A stretch of 64,000 bases of DNA from Posidoniimonas polymericola (GTDB taxonomy: Bacteria > Planctomycetota > Planctomycetia > Pirellulales > Lacipirellulaceae), in assembly GCF_007859935.1 (NCBI RefSeq), contig NZ_SJPO01000006.1, positions 310,001 through 374,000 on the forward strand, read 5' to 3'. The position numbers and the translations under genes are program-made. The first letter of the stretch is position 1. The number at the start of each line of letters is the position of its first letter. The notes under the pieces are model-generated. The model ran no database searches and had not been told where the DNA came from. It was given only the letters and a program-made list of their open reading frames with translations. Shown here piece by piece: positions 54,416-62,672 of this stretch.

Positions 54416-55216
54416 TTAGCGCCGGTAGGTCCAGGCGTCGCTCCCGAACTTGCTTGCCAAAATCCCCTGAGCCTCCTCTTCAAGCTTAGTCTGGGGACAC
54501 TCTGAAGTGTGGAGTTCGAGCGATAGTCTGCTAGATAACCGAGGCAGCCAAGCCTCGGCCAGCCCACCGGCTGTGATCTCCTGACCGATAAGTTCTTCGA
54601 TACCAGGGAGTTCGGGCGCTCGCGGAGAGGCCTGCAGCAGAATACTGCCGTGCTGGAGAATAGCCCCCTGACGCTTCCGCTGACTGCTCCCTCCCACTTT
54701 GTGGCATTGGTCGACCGTTTCCGGCAGCCCCGCCGCCGCGGAGCGGATCAGCAGGTCGCCGACTGAGCGACGAAGAAAGCAGAGGAAGGGGTCTTCCGAC
54801 CGCGGCCGCGACGGCGGCGGCTGGCACAGCTCGACCGCAACTCCCGCGGGCGGTGAGAAGTCCTGCTGCAGAGTATCCCGTAAGGTTTCGTGCGCGGCGA
54901 AATAGAGGGCGTAGGGGTCGCGGGAGTATACCAGCACTGGCGGGACCGCCAAGCTGTACGTCAGCTCGCGATCGTGAACGATCGCACCCCCGCCGCTATG
55001 CCTGCGGACCACCGGGCATCCGGTGCTTTGCTCGTGCGAGGCGCGATCGGACTCGCTCTGAAAGTAGCCGAGCGACAACGTTGCGGGCGTCCACTGATAA
55101 AGCCTGAGCGTGGCGACTCCCTGCTCGGCGGCCAGATTGAGCAGGGCCTCGTCGAGCGCCATGTTCCACGCCCCGTCGGCAGGGGAATCGTTCCGCAGGC
55201 CGCACGCCAGACGCAT
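54416..55216 (-). CDS. lplA: Lipoate-protein ligase / biotin-lipoate A/B-type acyltransferase
   Basis: The 266-residue protein of the BPL/LplA/LipB superfamily has DGAWNMALDEALLNLA, LRLYQWTPATLSLGYFQ, the signature PVVRRHSGGGAIVHDRELTY, and a lysine-containing KVGGSSQRKRQGAILQHGS, as in lipoate ligases. It attaches lipoate or octanoate to carrier proteins such as GcvH and pyruvate-dehydrogenase E2. The ATG at 55216 is chosen because GAGGAGG lies five bases upstream. It begins 16 bases after gcvPB, and the pairing fits the lipoyl requirement of the glycine cleavage system. Confidence 0.9.
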   Translation of the reverse strand: MRLACGLRNDSPADGAWNMALDEALLNLAAEQGVATLRLYQWTPATLSLGYFQSESDRASHEQSTGCPVVRRHSGGGAIVHDRELTYSLAVPPVLVYSRDPYALYFAAHETLRDTLQQDFSPPAGVAVELCQPPPSRPRSEDPFLCFLRRSVGDLLIRSAAAGLPETVDQCHKVGGSSQRKRQGAILQHGSILLQASPRAPELPGIEELIGQEITAGGLAEAWLPRLSSRLSLELHTSECPQTKLEEEAQGILASKFGSDAWTYRR

Positions 55217-55232
55217 CGCATCCTCCTCACGC

Positions 55233-56684
55233 TCAGCCACAGTAGCACATCACCGGCTGCCGCGCGGCCTGGACTTCGTCGGGCCTGCTGATCGTGGTGG
55301 TGTGCGGCGCGTCGTGCAGCAACTCGGGGTCTTCCTCGGTGATCCGGAAGAGCGTCTCCGCGAAGTGATCGAGGGTCTCTTTGCTCTCAGTCTCGGTCGG
55401 CTCGACCATGATCGCTTCCTTGACGGTCAGCGGGAAGTAGACCGTCGGCGCGTGGTAGCCATAGTCGAGCAGCCGCTTGGCGACATCCATCGCGCTGACG
55501 CCCTTTTCTGCCTTGAGCTTGGCGCCGGTCGCGACAAACTCGTGCATGCAGCGGTCCCCCTGAGGAACCGGCAGGAAGTGCTTCACCTTACTCAACAGGT
55601 AGTTGGCGTTCAGGACAGCCATGTCGCTCACCCGCCGCAGGCCGTCGGGCCCGTGGGCGCGGATGTAGCAGTAGGCCCGCACCAGGACGCCGGTGTTCGC
55701 GAAGAACGACCGCACGCGGCCAATCGATTTGGGGCGGTCGAACTCCAGGGCGTAGGCGTCGCCCTGCTTTACCACGAGCGGAGTCGGCAGGTAGGGCGCG
55801 AGCGCCTCGCTGACACAGATTGGGCCGGCTCCGGGCCCACCGCCGCCGTGCGGCCCACTGAAGGTCTTGTGCGGGTTGTAGTGCTGCATATCGGCGCCAA
55901 AGTCGCCGGGCCGGGCCACCCCGAGCACCGCATTCATGTTGGCTCCGTCGAGGTAGATCAGGCCGCCCTTGGCGTGCACCGCGTCCGCAATCGCCCGCAT
56001 CGACGGCTCAAACACGCCTACCGTGTTCGGGTTGGTGATCATGAAGACGGCGATCTGATCGTCGAGCTTCGAGTGAAAATCGTCCATGTCGACCGCGCCG
56101 GTCGGCAGCGTCTTGACGGTAACCGTCTGGAAACCCGCCATCACCGCGCTGGCCGGGTTGGTGCCGTGGGCGCTGTCCGGAACGAGCACCTTGGTGCGGG
56201 CTTCGCCGCGGTCGCGGTAGTACGCCGCCGCCACCCACAAGGCCGCCAATTCGCCGTGCGCCCCAGCGGCCGGCTGCAGGCTGCACGCGGGCAGGCCCGA
56301 AATCTCGCTGAGGTACTGCTGCATCTCGTAGAGCAGCCGGAGCATCCCTTGCAGCGACTCCGTCGGCTGGTAGGGGTGCACGTCCGCCATGCCCGACAGG
56401 GCCGCGGCCCGCTCGTTCCGCTTGGGGTTGTGCTTCATCGTGCACGAGCCGAGCGGGTAGAAGTGCGTGTCGACGCTCATGTTCTGGGTCGACAAATTAA
56501 CAAAGTGCCGCACCACCGCCGGCTCAGAAAGCTCCGGCAGCGCCGGCAGGTTCTCCGCCAGCATCGAACTGGGCAGCAGGTCCGCGACACGGCTCTCGGG
56601 TACGTCGCAGACCGGCAGTCGCGTGGCCCGCCGTCCGGGCTTGGAGAGTTCGAACAGCAGCTGCGTATCACGCGTGTTCTTCAT
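55233..56684 (-). CDS. gcvPB: Glycine dehydrogenase (decarboxylating) subunit 2, P-protein beta
   Basis: This 483-residue PLP enzyme subunit has the family blocks FYPLGSCTMKHNPKRNE, LQPAAGAHGELAALW, DSAHGTNPASAVMAGF and the PLP lysine in NPHKTFSGPHGGGGPGAGP. Together with GcvPA it decarboxylates glycine and passes the aminomethyl group to lipoyl-GcvH. Its alpha subunit, gcvT and gcvH are not in the window. It is followed immediately by the lipoate ligase gene. Confidence 0.96.
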   Translation of the reverse strand: MKNTRDTQLLFELSKPGRRATRLPVCDVPESRVADLLPSSMLAENLPALPELSEPAVVRHFVNLSTQNMSVDTHFYPLGSCTMKHNPKRNERAAALSGMADVHPYQPTESLQGMLRLLYEMQQYLSEISGLPACSLQPAAGAHGELAALWVAAAYYRDRGEARTKVLVPDSAHGTNPASAVMAGFQTVTVKTLPTGAVDMDDFHSKLDDQIAVFMITNPNTVGVFEPSMRAIADAVHAKGGLIYLDGANMNAVLGVARPGDFGADMQHYNPHKTFSGPHGGGGPGAGPICVSEALAPYLPTPLVVKQGDAYALEFDRPKSIGRVRSFFANTGVLVRAYCYIRAHGPDGLRRVSDMAVLNANYLLSKVKHFLPVPQGDRCMHEFVATGAKLKAEKGVSAMDVAKRLLDYGYHAPTVYFPLTVKEAIMVEPTETESKETLDHFAETLFRITEEDPELLHDAPHTTTISRPDEVQAARQPVMCYCG

Positions 56685-57054
56685 AGGGGGGCTTCGTGCC
56701 GTGACTGGATGGCGGGTGGGGAGGGGTCTCGCGCCGGGTCCCCCTCAACAGATCTGGGAACGCGACGGGTGATAGCAGGGATTATAGCCGCCTGCCGACC
56801 AAGTCGACAGCGGTCTGGCGCCGCAAGGTTTCCGCGACCGGCGTGACCCGGCCGACCGCCACAGGGGGGAACGCGTCGCTGTCGAAACGAGTCGAGCGGC
56901 GCCGCCGCCAAGCCGATGCACTGACAGTCGGGACAACTCGTCCGGCGCCAGCGGTCCCAGTAATCCCGTTGGACGCCTGCGGCGGATCTTGGTACCGTGC
57001 CCGACCGCGGGGCGCCCGGTGCGCCCGGCGTTCGCCCCGGAAAAGGAGTTCCCC
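56685..57054. other. Divergent intergenic region upstream of gcvPB
   Basis: These 370 bases must hold the gcvPB promoter (minus) and that of the small lipoprotein gene (plus). I see no glycine-riboswitch-like element, inverted repeat or coding frame of note. Confidence 0.5.
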
Positions 57055-57348
57055 GTGCGTCGCTTCCCCCGAACCCAACGCCGCCGTCAGCTGTCACTCA
57101 GCGGGTCGCTGGCTGTCGCGATCGCCTGCTGCACGGGCTGTGGGGCCGGCACGCGGATGCCCAGCCTGTTCCACCCCGGCACCGCTGGCCAGCAGCAGTA
57201 CGACGCCATCTACCACGACCCTTACCCGCTCAACGACGTCGCCCCCGAGATCGTCGGCGGCCGTCCGCGTGAGTACCAGCGTGAGGTGCCGCAGGTCACG
57301 CGGGGCAGGCTGTTCCGAGCTCCGCAGGCCAGCTCCAACGCTTATTAG
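57055..57348 (+). CDS. Small secreted lipoprotein, planctomycete type
   Basis: The 97-residue product is read from a GTG at 57055 with AAGGAG seven bases upstream. A basic start is followed by a hydrophobic segment with a lipobox-like end (LAVAIACCTGC). The short mature part is SLFHPGTAGQQQYDAIYHDP, then DVAPEIVGGRPREY and a terminal RGRLF segment. It resembles short membrane or secreted proteins found repeatedly in Planctomycetes. No function is known. Confidence 0.75.
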   Translation: MRRFPRTQRRRQLSLSGSLAVAIACCTGCGAGTRMPSLFHPGTAGQQQYDAIYHDPYPLNDVAPEIVGGRPREYQREVPQVTRGRLFRAPQASSNAY

Positions 57349-57470
57349 GCGGGGCCTTGCCAGCGGACGCCGGTAGCAAGAGAATACTGGCTTGCCGCAT
57401 TCGGGCTTCACGGGCCGCGGCCCGGCCCGTAAGGCAGAAATCGCCACCAGTCTGGCGTGCGAAATCGCTT

Positions 57471-57544
57471 GTCCCCGTAGCTCAACTGGATAGAGTGTCG
57501 GCCTCCGAAGCCGAAGGTTACAGGTTCGAATCCTGTCGGGGATA
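57471..57544 (+). tRNA. tRNA-Arg (anticodon CCG)
   Basis: The cloverleaf of 74 nt has acceptor GTCCCCG/CGGGGAT with a G1-U72 wobble, D loop CTCAACTGGATAGAG, anticodon stem TCGGC/GCCGA with loop CTCCGAA (anticodon CCG), T arm ACAGG-TTCGAAT-CCTGT and discriminator A. CCA is not encoded. Confidence 0.95.
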
Positions 57545-57691
57545 CTCTCGCAACCGCCGCCGTTCGGTGGCGATCTCCGCTCCGGCTCGCCAGAACGGCC
57601 CGCCCGCGATTCTTACCACGACAGCCATCCACGCTTGCGGCGTGGGCGTCGACTCACCATAATTCCGGATCTACTGCACTCGTCGCACATT

Positions 57692-57775
57692 GCCGGAGTG
57701 GCGGAATTGGCAGACGCGCTGGATTCAAAATCCAGTGGGAGTAATCCCGTGAGGGTTCAAGTCCCTCCTCCGGTA
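57692..57775 (+). tRNA. tRNA-Leu (anticodon CAA), integration target
   Basis: The class II tRNA of 84 nt has acceptor GCCGGAG/CTCCGGT, anticodon stem CTGGA/TCCAG with loop TTCAAAA (anticodon CAA), a variable arm GTGGGAGTAATCCCGT, T arm GAGGG-TTCAAGT-CCCTC and discriminator A. CCA is not encoded. The next base begins the stop codon of a convergent integrase gene, so its 3' end is the likely attachment site. Confidence 0.96.
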
Positions 57776-57778
57776 CTA
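57752..57778. other. Putative attachment site (attL) in the 3' end of tRNA-Leu
   Basis: Tyrosine integrases commonly recombine in the T arm and acceptor end of a tRNA gene, restoring it from the element. The integrase gene ends at 57776 directly after the tRNA's last base. The matching direct repeat should occur at the far end of the element, outside this window, so the core boundaries are an estimate. Confidence 0.55.
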
Positions 57779-58939
57779 TTGACTGTGCAACGACTTGCGG
57801 CGATTTTCGCCGCTCTTCTGCAACGCTCGATTTTGCGAAGTGTCCCCCAAAGTGTCCCCCTGGGCCTCCCACAGGGCCTTGGCGGTCGCTTCCGCGTCGT
57901 CGCCGACGTAGTAGCCCATCGTTGTGGTGATGCTCGAGTGCCGCATCAGCTCGCGTAGTACGGTCGGCATCACCTTGCGGGACCAGCGGGCCCCAAACGC
58001 GCGACGCAGGTCGTGCGCCGATGCGAACTTCCGCTTCCCGTCGGTATCGTCCACCACCACGCCGGCCGCCTTGCCGATCGCCGACACGGTGCTGCCTACC
58101 TTCGTGCGGTTGCCCTCCACCTTGAAGACTCGGCCACGCCGCTGCGGGTCCGGGACCCTCTGCAGCAGCTCGGCAAAGTCTGGGGTGATCGGCAGGATTC
58201 GGTCTCGGTGCCCCTTCTCGGCCTCTGCAGGGATCCTCAGCATCGGGTAGGCGCCGGACAGGTCGACCACGATCGCCCCCGGCTTGGCGTCCCAGGAGAG
58301 CGTCAGAGACTCGCTAAGCCGCAAGCCAGACAACCACAGCCCCCGCAGGTAGAACGTCCACAGAGCCTCGTCGGGGGCGTTCTCGGCGACCTTCTGCAGC
58401 ATCCGCTCGAACTCCTCGAGCGTGATCGGGCGCCCCCGCATGAGTTTGGCGCCGGCGACGCGCTTGGGCATCTTGAAGGTGGGGACCGCGGCGAGCAGCT
58501 TCTCGCCGTGGGCCCAGTTGCTGACGGCCTTCAGGCAACGCAGGTGCCTGGCAATCGTCGCTGGCCGACATTTGGCCTCCCGCAACTTGGCGGCGAACGC
58601 GGTCACCCTGGGGGTCGTGAGGTCGCCCAGCCGCTTCGGTTTGCAGTGCTCCTCGAACTTGTTGAGCGTCGCGCAGTAGTTGACCGCGGTACCGGGCGCG
58701 AGAGTCACCAGCCAATTGTCGGTGTAGAACTCGCGAAACTGGTCCCACGCCATTGCCGCCGACTTTCGGTAGCGTCCTTCCTGTAGCTCGGCCTCCCACT
58801 TCGCGGCGGCCTTGGCGGCCTCCTTGGGGCTGGTCTCGCCGGTGCTGCGGGTCTCTTCCTCCCCGGTCAGCGGGCACCGGAACCGCATGTAGAGGTACTT
58901 GCGGCCCTTGCTGACCACGTGCACCTTGATTGCGTGCAT
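57776..58939 (-). CDS. Tyrosine recombinase / phage-type integrase
   Basis: The 387-residue protein has an N-terminal arm and core-binding domain (FYTDNWLVTLAPGTAVNYCA, IARHLRCLKAVSNWAHGEKL). The catalytic domain shows the R-H-R-H-Y set: Arg in LWLSGLRLSESLTL, HDLRRAFGARW, LMRHSSITTTMGYY with the nucleophilic tyrosine. It integrates and excises its element at the adjacent tRNA-Leu gene. The stop codon abuts the tRNA 3' end, typical of an element inserted there. The ATG at 58939 is preceded by GGTTG. Confidence 0.95.
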   Translation of the reverse strand: MHAIKVHVVSKGRKYLYMRFRCPLTGEEETRSTGETSPKEAAKAAAKWEAELQEGRYRKSAAMAWDQFREFYTDNWLVTLAPGTAVNYCATLNKFEEHCKPKRLGDLTTPRVTAFAAKLREAKCRPATIARHLRCLKAVSNWAHGEKLLAAVPTFKMPKRVAGAKLMRGRPITLEEFERMLQKVAENAPDEALWTFYLRGLWLSGLRLSESLTLSWDAKPGAIVVDLSGAYPMLRIPAEAEKGHRDRILPITPDFAELLQRVPDPQRRGRVFKVEGNRTKVGSTVSAIGKAAGVVVDDTDGKRKFASAHDLRRAFGARWSRKVMPTVLRELMRHSSITTTMGYYVGDDAEATAKALWEAQGDTLGDTSQNRALQKSGENRRKSLHSQ

Positions 58940-59006
58940 CGTTCAACCTTTCGTTTTGGGTTAGAATCTCGGCGCTTCACCACTGATCCGACGATCGGAG
59001 ATCGCT

Positions 59007-59522
59007 GTGCAGATTGCTCTTTTCTTGGCCGACGCCGCACCCACCTGGCTACCGATTGCCGGCTTCGCTCTCGGTGCCATCGGTACGGTTCTCGGAATAC
59101 TCAACTTCTGGCGGAATGTGGTCCGCGATCGCCCCAAGCTGAGAGTTACGCCGACGCAGGCAATTGGGGTCGGGAATCGCGCAGGCGTCAGGTTTGTGGG
59201 TGTCCATGTGGTCAACATGTCGACCTTCCCCCTCACGATCACCGGCGCTGGTTGGATCATCCCCGAGGTGGAAGCCAAAAAGCATCGCGCCCACGTGATT
59301 CCAGACCAGCCGCCCGTCATGGGCGAAAACATCCCGGCAACCATCGGACCCAGAGAGGCCGCCTCGTTCGTTATGCGGGCGAAGCCGGAGACAGCTGAGA
59401 AAGGCATGACCTATACGGGCGTCTGGGCAAAGACAGCATGTGGGTTCGAAGTTCGAACGAAGATCAAGCACCTCGACAGTTCCTTTCGAGTGTTCGTGGC
59501 GGGTGCGGATCAATTTCAATGA
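59007..59522 (+). CDS. Small membrane-anchored protein of unknown function
   Basis: The 171-residue product is read from a GTG with GGAG six bases upstream. It has one N-terminal membrane helix (WLPIAGFALGAIGTVLGILNF) and a soluble beta-rich part (KLRVTPTQAIGV, FVGVHVVNMSTFPLTITGAG). It is the only plus-strand gene inside the element and is separate from the structural genes, as is typical of accessory cargo. No family is recognised. Confidence 0.75.
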   Translation: MQIALFLADAAPTWLPIAGFALGAIGTVLGILNFWRNVVRDRPKLRVTPTQAIGVGNRAGVRFVGVHVVNMSTFPLTITGAGWIIPEVEAKKHRAHVIPDQPPVMGENIPATIGPREAASFVMRAKPETAEKGMTYTGVWAKTACGFEVRTKIKHLDSSFRVFVAGADQFQ

Positions 59523-59610
59523 GCCCGACCGCAGCAGTGAGCAGCCGGCGTCATTCGTCACGATCGCTTGTCGCCCCACCTGGTTGCGCCGCCGGATCTG
59601 GCGTCGATCG

Positions 59611-59874
59611 CTAGTCGCCGTTGTCGGCGGCCCTGCAGGGATACCTATCGAGCTGCTGGGCGGCTCGCTGCTGCCCCCACGCTCGGAGGGATTCGACCTC
59701 GAAAAACACGTGGTTGCCGTCGCGGAAGTGCGGGGCGCGCGGCTGCTGGGCTTCCTGGCTGCACCAGTGCTCGAGGATCCAGCGACGTGTTAGCCCGAGC
59801 TCGGCCGCCAGGGCTTCGATCGAGACGATAGGGAGGCTCAGCGGCCGCGTGGTGGGCGAGTTGGCACTTTCCAT
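59611..59874 (-). CDS. Excisionase-like helix-turn-helix protein
   Basis: The 87-residue protein has a winged-helix/MerR-like N-terminal part (VSIEALAAELGLTRRWILEH) and a following strand (FRDGNHVFFEVESLRAWGQQ), the pattern of AlpA/excisionase-type DNA-binding proteins. GGAG lies six bases before the ATG. Its place near the integrase fits a role in excision or regulation. Its C-terminal codons lie in one copy of a 28-bp direct repeat. Confidence 0.75.
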   Translation of the reverse strand: MESANSPTTRPLSLPIVSIEALAAELGLTRRWILEHWCSQEAQQPRAPHFRDGNHVFFEVESLRAWGQQRAAQQLDRYPCRAADNGD

Positions 59875-59968
59875 GATTGACTCCGTGATCGTTGACGAGG
59901 GGCGTTCTCACAGGGGCTGGCGAGTACTTCGCCGCCAAATTCGGCGGCCCTGCAGGGATACTTCTCGA
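59624..59968. repeat. 28-bp direct repeats flanking the excisionase-like gene
   Basis: TCGGCGGCCCTGCAGGGATA followed by CCTATCGA (59624-59651) recurs at 59941-59968 with 2 mismatches. The first copy encodes the end of the excisionase-like protein (RYPCRAAD on the minus strand). The second, upstream, would encode a similar KYPCRAAE, suggesting the remnant of a second gene copy or a recombination trace. Confidence 0.7.
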
Positions 59969-59981
59969 ATCGATGGCCCGG

Positions 59982-60011
59982 GCGCCAGACGCTATCCGGT
60001 GCGTCTGGCGC
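59982..60011 (-). terminator. Perfect 11-bp hairpin after the small HTH-type gene
   Basis: GCGCCAGACGC (59982-59992) and its exact complement (60001-60011) enclose an eight-base loop 17 bases beyond the stop at 60028 on the minus strand. No T-tract follows, so it may be a terminator of another type or an RNA-end-protecting stem. Confidence 0.55.
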
Positions 60012-60027
60012 GACGGGCTCGAAATGG

Positions 60028-60327
60028 CTACCAGCTGAACTCCACGGACTGATCCCCAACCGTCAGACGCGGCGCCTGCTGGCGGATCCGCTCGCACTCG
60101 CGGGCGATCTCCTCGAGGGAGGGGACCCACCCGCGTAGATGGCAGTTGCTGCGTCGGGCTTGCTCCTCCTTAGGCTGCTGGTGGTAATGCTGGCCTCTGG
60201 CGATGATGCGTACGGTCGTGCCAGCAAGACCAGTCGCGGTCGCTACGTCGATCCACGCGGCACCGGTCTCGAGCAGCCGCTCGACTTCGGCGACCTTGGC
60301 CTCGGAGAGTGTTTTGAGAGGCTTCAT
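60028..60327 (-). CDS. Small phage-type HTH protein
   Basis: The 99-residue product starts MKPLKTLSEAKVAEVERLLE and contains a likely helix-turn-helix (GAAWIDVATATGLAGTTVRI), then a basic, polar stretch. Its ATG overlaps the stop of the preceding gene by ATGA. It is likely a small DNA-binding protein of the element; no family name is known. Confidence 0.65.
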   Translation of the reverse strand: MKPLKTLSEAKVAEVERLLETGAAWIDVATATGLAGTTVRIIARGQHYHQQPKEEQARRSNCHLRGWVPSLEEIARECERIRQQAPRLTVGDQSVEFSW

Positions 60328-60821
60328 CGGGGCATGCCCCCTCTCGTCAGGGCGCCGGAGGCCGCCCGTTGCCCGCGACACGAGTCCTCGAGAGTTTGGC
60401 GCCGGACGTTGCCGGCCAGCTTGGGAGCGCTGTCGACGCCGTCGACCGCCAGTGCGGTTACTAGGGCGGCGACAACCTCGGCGTGCCATGCCTCAACTGG
60501 CAGAGGGCGAGTCAGCACCAGTCGAATCGCCTTGTTCGTCCAGTCGTCCAAGGCACATCCCGAGGTGAGCTTGTCGACCAGCTGAAACCGTTCCGCGATC
60601 GGCGAGCCGGGCTTGCCCGAATGCTCGACCCATTTCACACGGAGCCAGTGGTCCAGGGCGATCTGGAATCCCGACCAGGCGTTTTCGAAGTTGCCCTCGG
60701 CGAGCTCCTCACGAGCAGAGCCCACGATCTCGGGCAGGCTGCTGTGGGGGTCTCTCCACGCTGGGGCGGAGGGGGTTGAGACGGGCGATAGCGTACGCGT
60801 CCGCAGAGCTGCGGTTGCCAT
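60324..60821 (-). CDS. Element-encoded protein of unknown function
   Basis: The 165-residue product is taken from the ATG at 60821 (GGAAAGG about eight bases upstream). The helical core (EIVGSAREELAEGNFENAWS, FQIALDHWLRVKWVEHSGK, then AIRLVLTRPLPVEAWHAEVV) has no recognised family. It is the first gene of a coupled pair running toward the integrase. An ATG at 60860 is an alternative start. Confidence 0.65.
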   Translation of the reverse strand: MATAALRTRTLSPVSTPSAPAWRDPHSSLPEIVGSAREELAEGNFENAWSGFQIALDHWLRVKWVEHSGKPGSPIAERFQLVDKLTSGCALDDWTNKAIRLVLTRPLPVEAWHAEVVAALVTALAVDGVDSAPKLAGNVRRQTLEDSCRGQRAASGALTRGGMPR

Positions 60822-60866
60822 CGTATTGGCCTTTCCAGCGCCGGCAGAATGTCGGCGCATAAAGAA

Positions 60867-60951
60867 AGCGCCGAGGTGCACTGGCGTTGTCAGGCGGCGT
60901 AGAACCACCCGGGGGCCTTACGGACTCCCCACACCTGCGCACCTCGGCGCT
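60867..60951 (-). promoter_or_regulatory. Long-range 13-bp inverted repeat enclosing a structured leader
   Basis: AGCGCCGAGGTGC (60867-60879) and its exact complement (60939-60951) are 59 bases apart. On the minus strand the closing arm is followed by TTCTTT, so the segment could be a folded leader RNA or attenuator ahead of the gene starting at 60821. Smaller G-run/C-run pairings are possible inside. No known riboswitch is matched by eye. Confidence 0.45.
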
Positions 60952-61103
60952 CTGTTTTCTACGAGAGTTTGACATCTCTTCTTCTACGTGCTGTGGTCGG
61001 CAGGTGCGAGCAATCGCAGCCGCCAGCCGGGTAGCTTTGACCCCCGGATTATTGCTCAAATCGTCGGCGGGGGGAAGGACCGACAGACGCGGCCGCTAGC
61101 AGG

Positions 61104-62672
61104 CTACTCCTGACGTGAACCGCGGTCGACGCGGTCGGCGGATTCGACCGCGTCGGCAGTTCGCTCGGCGGCGGTCGCTGCTCGCTCCTGCAGCTCGACT
61201 AGGCTGCTCCTCATCGCCCGCAGCTCTTCCAGCATCTCATTGGTCTCGCTCGCAAACGCCGGATCGTTTTGCTGCAGGTGCCACGCGGTACGCTCAGCGG
61301 TGGTCAATGATCCTCGAGGCACCGCAGGGGAAATCCGCTCGAGCTCGCGGACCCTGTTGTCGAGTTCCGCGATCGCCTCGCTGCGGCTCATGGTTTCGCC
61401 GACACGGCTGTAGATGCCAGCCTCGGTCGTTGCCCGCGGGAACCAGTTTGTGGATCGGCCTAGTTTGCCGGTGCGTACGCGCGAGGAGGTGTCACCCAGC
61501 AGATCGTACACGTCGTTGGCCGCATTCAAGCTCAGCTCGGCGTCAGCGAACACCCGTCGAACCTTGTCCGAGCCGGCGGCCACCACGAGCTCGGTGCTCG
61601 CGGCTCGCGAAAACTTACCGCTGCCCACCCAATCGAGAAGCCCTCGCCCGTGCGACGCAATGCTCGCCTCGTCTGCGAGGCTCTGCTTCACACGGCTGAA
61701 CTCCATCGCGAGCGGGGAGCGGCTACTGCGTACGAACTGCTCGAGCTCGCCCTGCGCTTCGATCGGGCCGCCTAGGCTGCCGAGAAAGTCATCTGCCAGC
61801 GATTTGTTAGACCGCACCGCCTGCAGACGCTCACCAAATGTGTCCACGTTTCCAGCGACCTTCCCCGACTTGATCGCTTCGGCGACGAACTGCTCGAGCC
61901 GAGAGCCGAAGTTGAGCGCGGCGGTCCTGGTGGTGTTCCCCTCGGGGTCCACCAGCCGGTTCGACAGCGCGGCGAACATCGCACCCGATTCCTGATAGGT
62001 GAACTCGCTGTTGGCCAGTCCCCCCATCGTCTTAGGGATCGCCAGCAGCTGCTTTTTTGGGTCGATCACGCGGGACGCGGCGCCCACCTTGTTGAGCACG
62101 CCCAGATTGAACGCCGGGTCGACGCGGTTGGTCGCCTTGGAAACGTCCGACAGGCCGCCGGCCGTGACGGCGATATTTCCCGGAGAGTTTGGGTTGTAGC
62201 CCGCGGCCGCTCGCACGTTACTGAATGCGGCGTTCACGTTGCCGCCTGAGCCGCTGAACGCGTCGGCAAGGGCGACGTCGATAACATTCTGATCCTGACC
62301 GAGCGACGATCCGAGCTTGTCGGCGCGGGCCAGGAAGGCGGTGCGCTGCGCCGCGGGCAGGACCGCAATATTCTGCTTCAAGGTTTCGCGGGCCTGCGCC
62401 GCGCCAACCTGAGTTGCATTGACTCGTTCGCTCGCCTCACGCAGCAGGTTGAGCTCGCGTCGAACCAGCTGCACGGCCGAGCCTGCAGACAGGAGCCCGG
62501 TCGCCATTGACGTCACCTGCCCGAGCAGCTTGGAACTAAAGGCGGAATTGCTCGCCGTCGTCACCCGCTCCATCTGCTGACGGTACTTGCCGGCGAGCAG
62601 CTCGGCGCCGTCGATCGCCTCACCGGCGGCCAGGCGGTGCAGGACGCTCGCGTAGGTGGGGCTGGTGTTCAT
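61104..62672 (-). CDS. Phage-like helical structural protein of unknown type
   Basis: The 522-residue protein is mostly helical, with coiled-coil C-terminal stretches (AIAELDNRVRELERI, EMLEELRAMRSSLVELQERA) and Ala/Gly-rich middle parts (LLSAGSAVQLVRRELNLL). It has no signal peptide or membrane anchor and no catalytic motif. Length, composition and the ATGA overlap with a phage-type gene suggest a virion or tail-associated protein, which is inference only. Confidence 0.65.
   Translation of the reverse strand: MNTSPTYASVLHRLAAGEAIDGAELLAGKYRQQMERVTTASNSAFSSKLLGQVTSMATGLLSAGSAVQLVRRELNLLREASERVNATQVGAAQARETLKQNIAVLPAAQRTAFLARADKLGSSLGQDQNVIDVALADAFSGSGGNVNAAFSNVRAAAGYNPNSPGNIAVTAGGLSDVSKATNRVDPAFNLGVLNKVGAASRVIDPKKQLLAIPKTMGGLANSEFTYQESGAMFAALSNRLVDPEGNTTRTAALNFGSRLEQFVAEAIKSGKVAGNVDTFGERLQAVRSNKSLADDFLGSLGGPIEAQGELEQFVRSSRSPLAMEFSRVKQSLADEASIASHGRGLLDWVGSGKFSRAASTELVVAAGSDKVRRVFADAELSLNAANDVYDLLGDTSSRVRTGKLGRSTNWFPRATTEAGIYSRVGETMSRSEAIAELDNRVRELERISPAVPRGSLTTAERTAWHLQQNDPAFASETNEMLEELRAMRSSLVELQERAATAAERTADAVESADRVDRGSRQE

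Noticed and set aside
23049-57775. G1-U72 wobble in all three tRNAs (Glu, Arg, Leu)
   Set aside because: Such pairs occur in normal tRNAs of other bacteria, and all three cloverleaves are otherwise complete; not evidence of decay.
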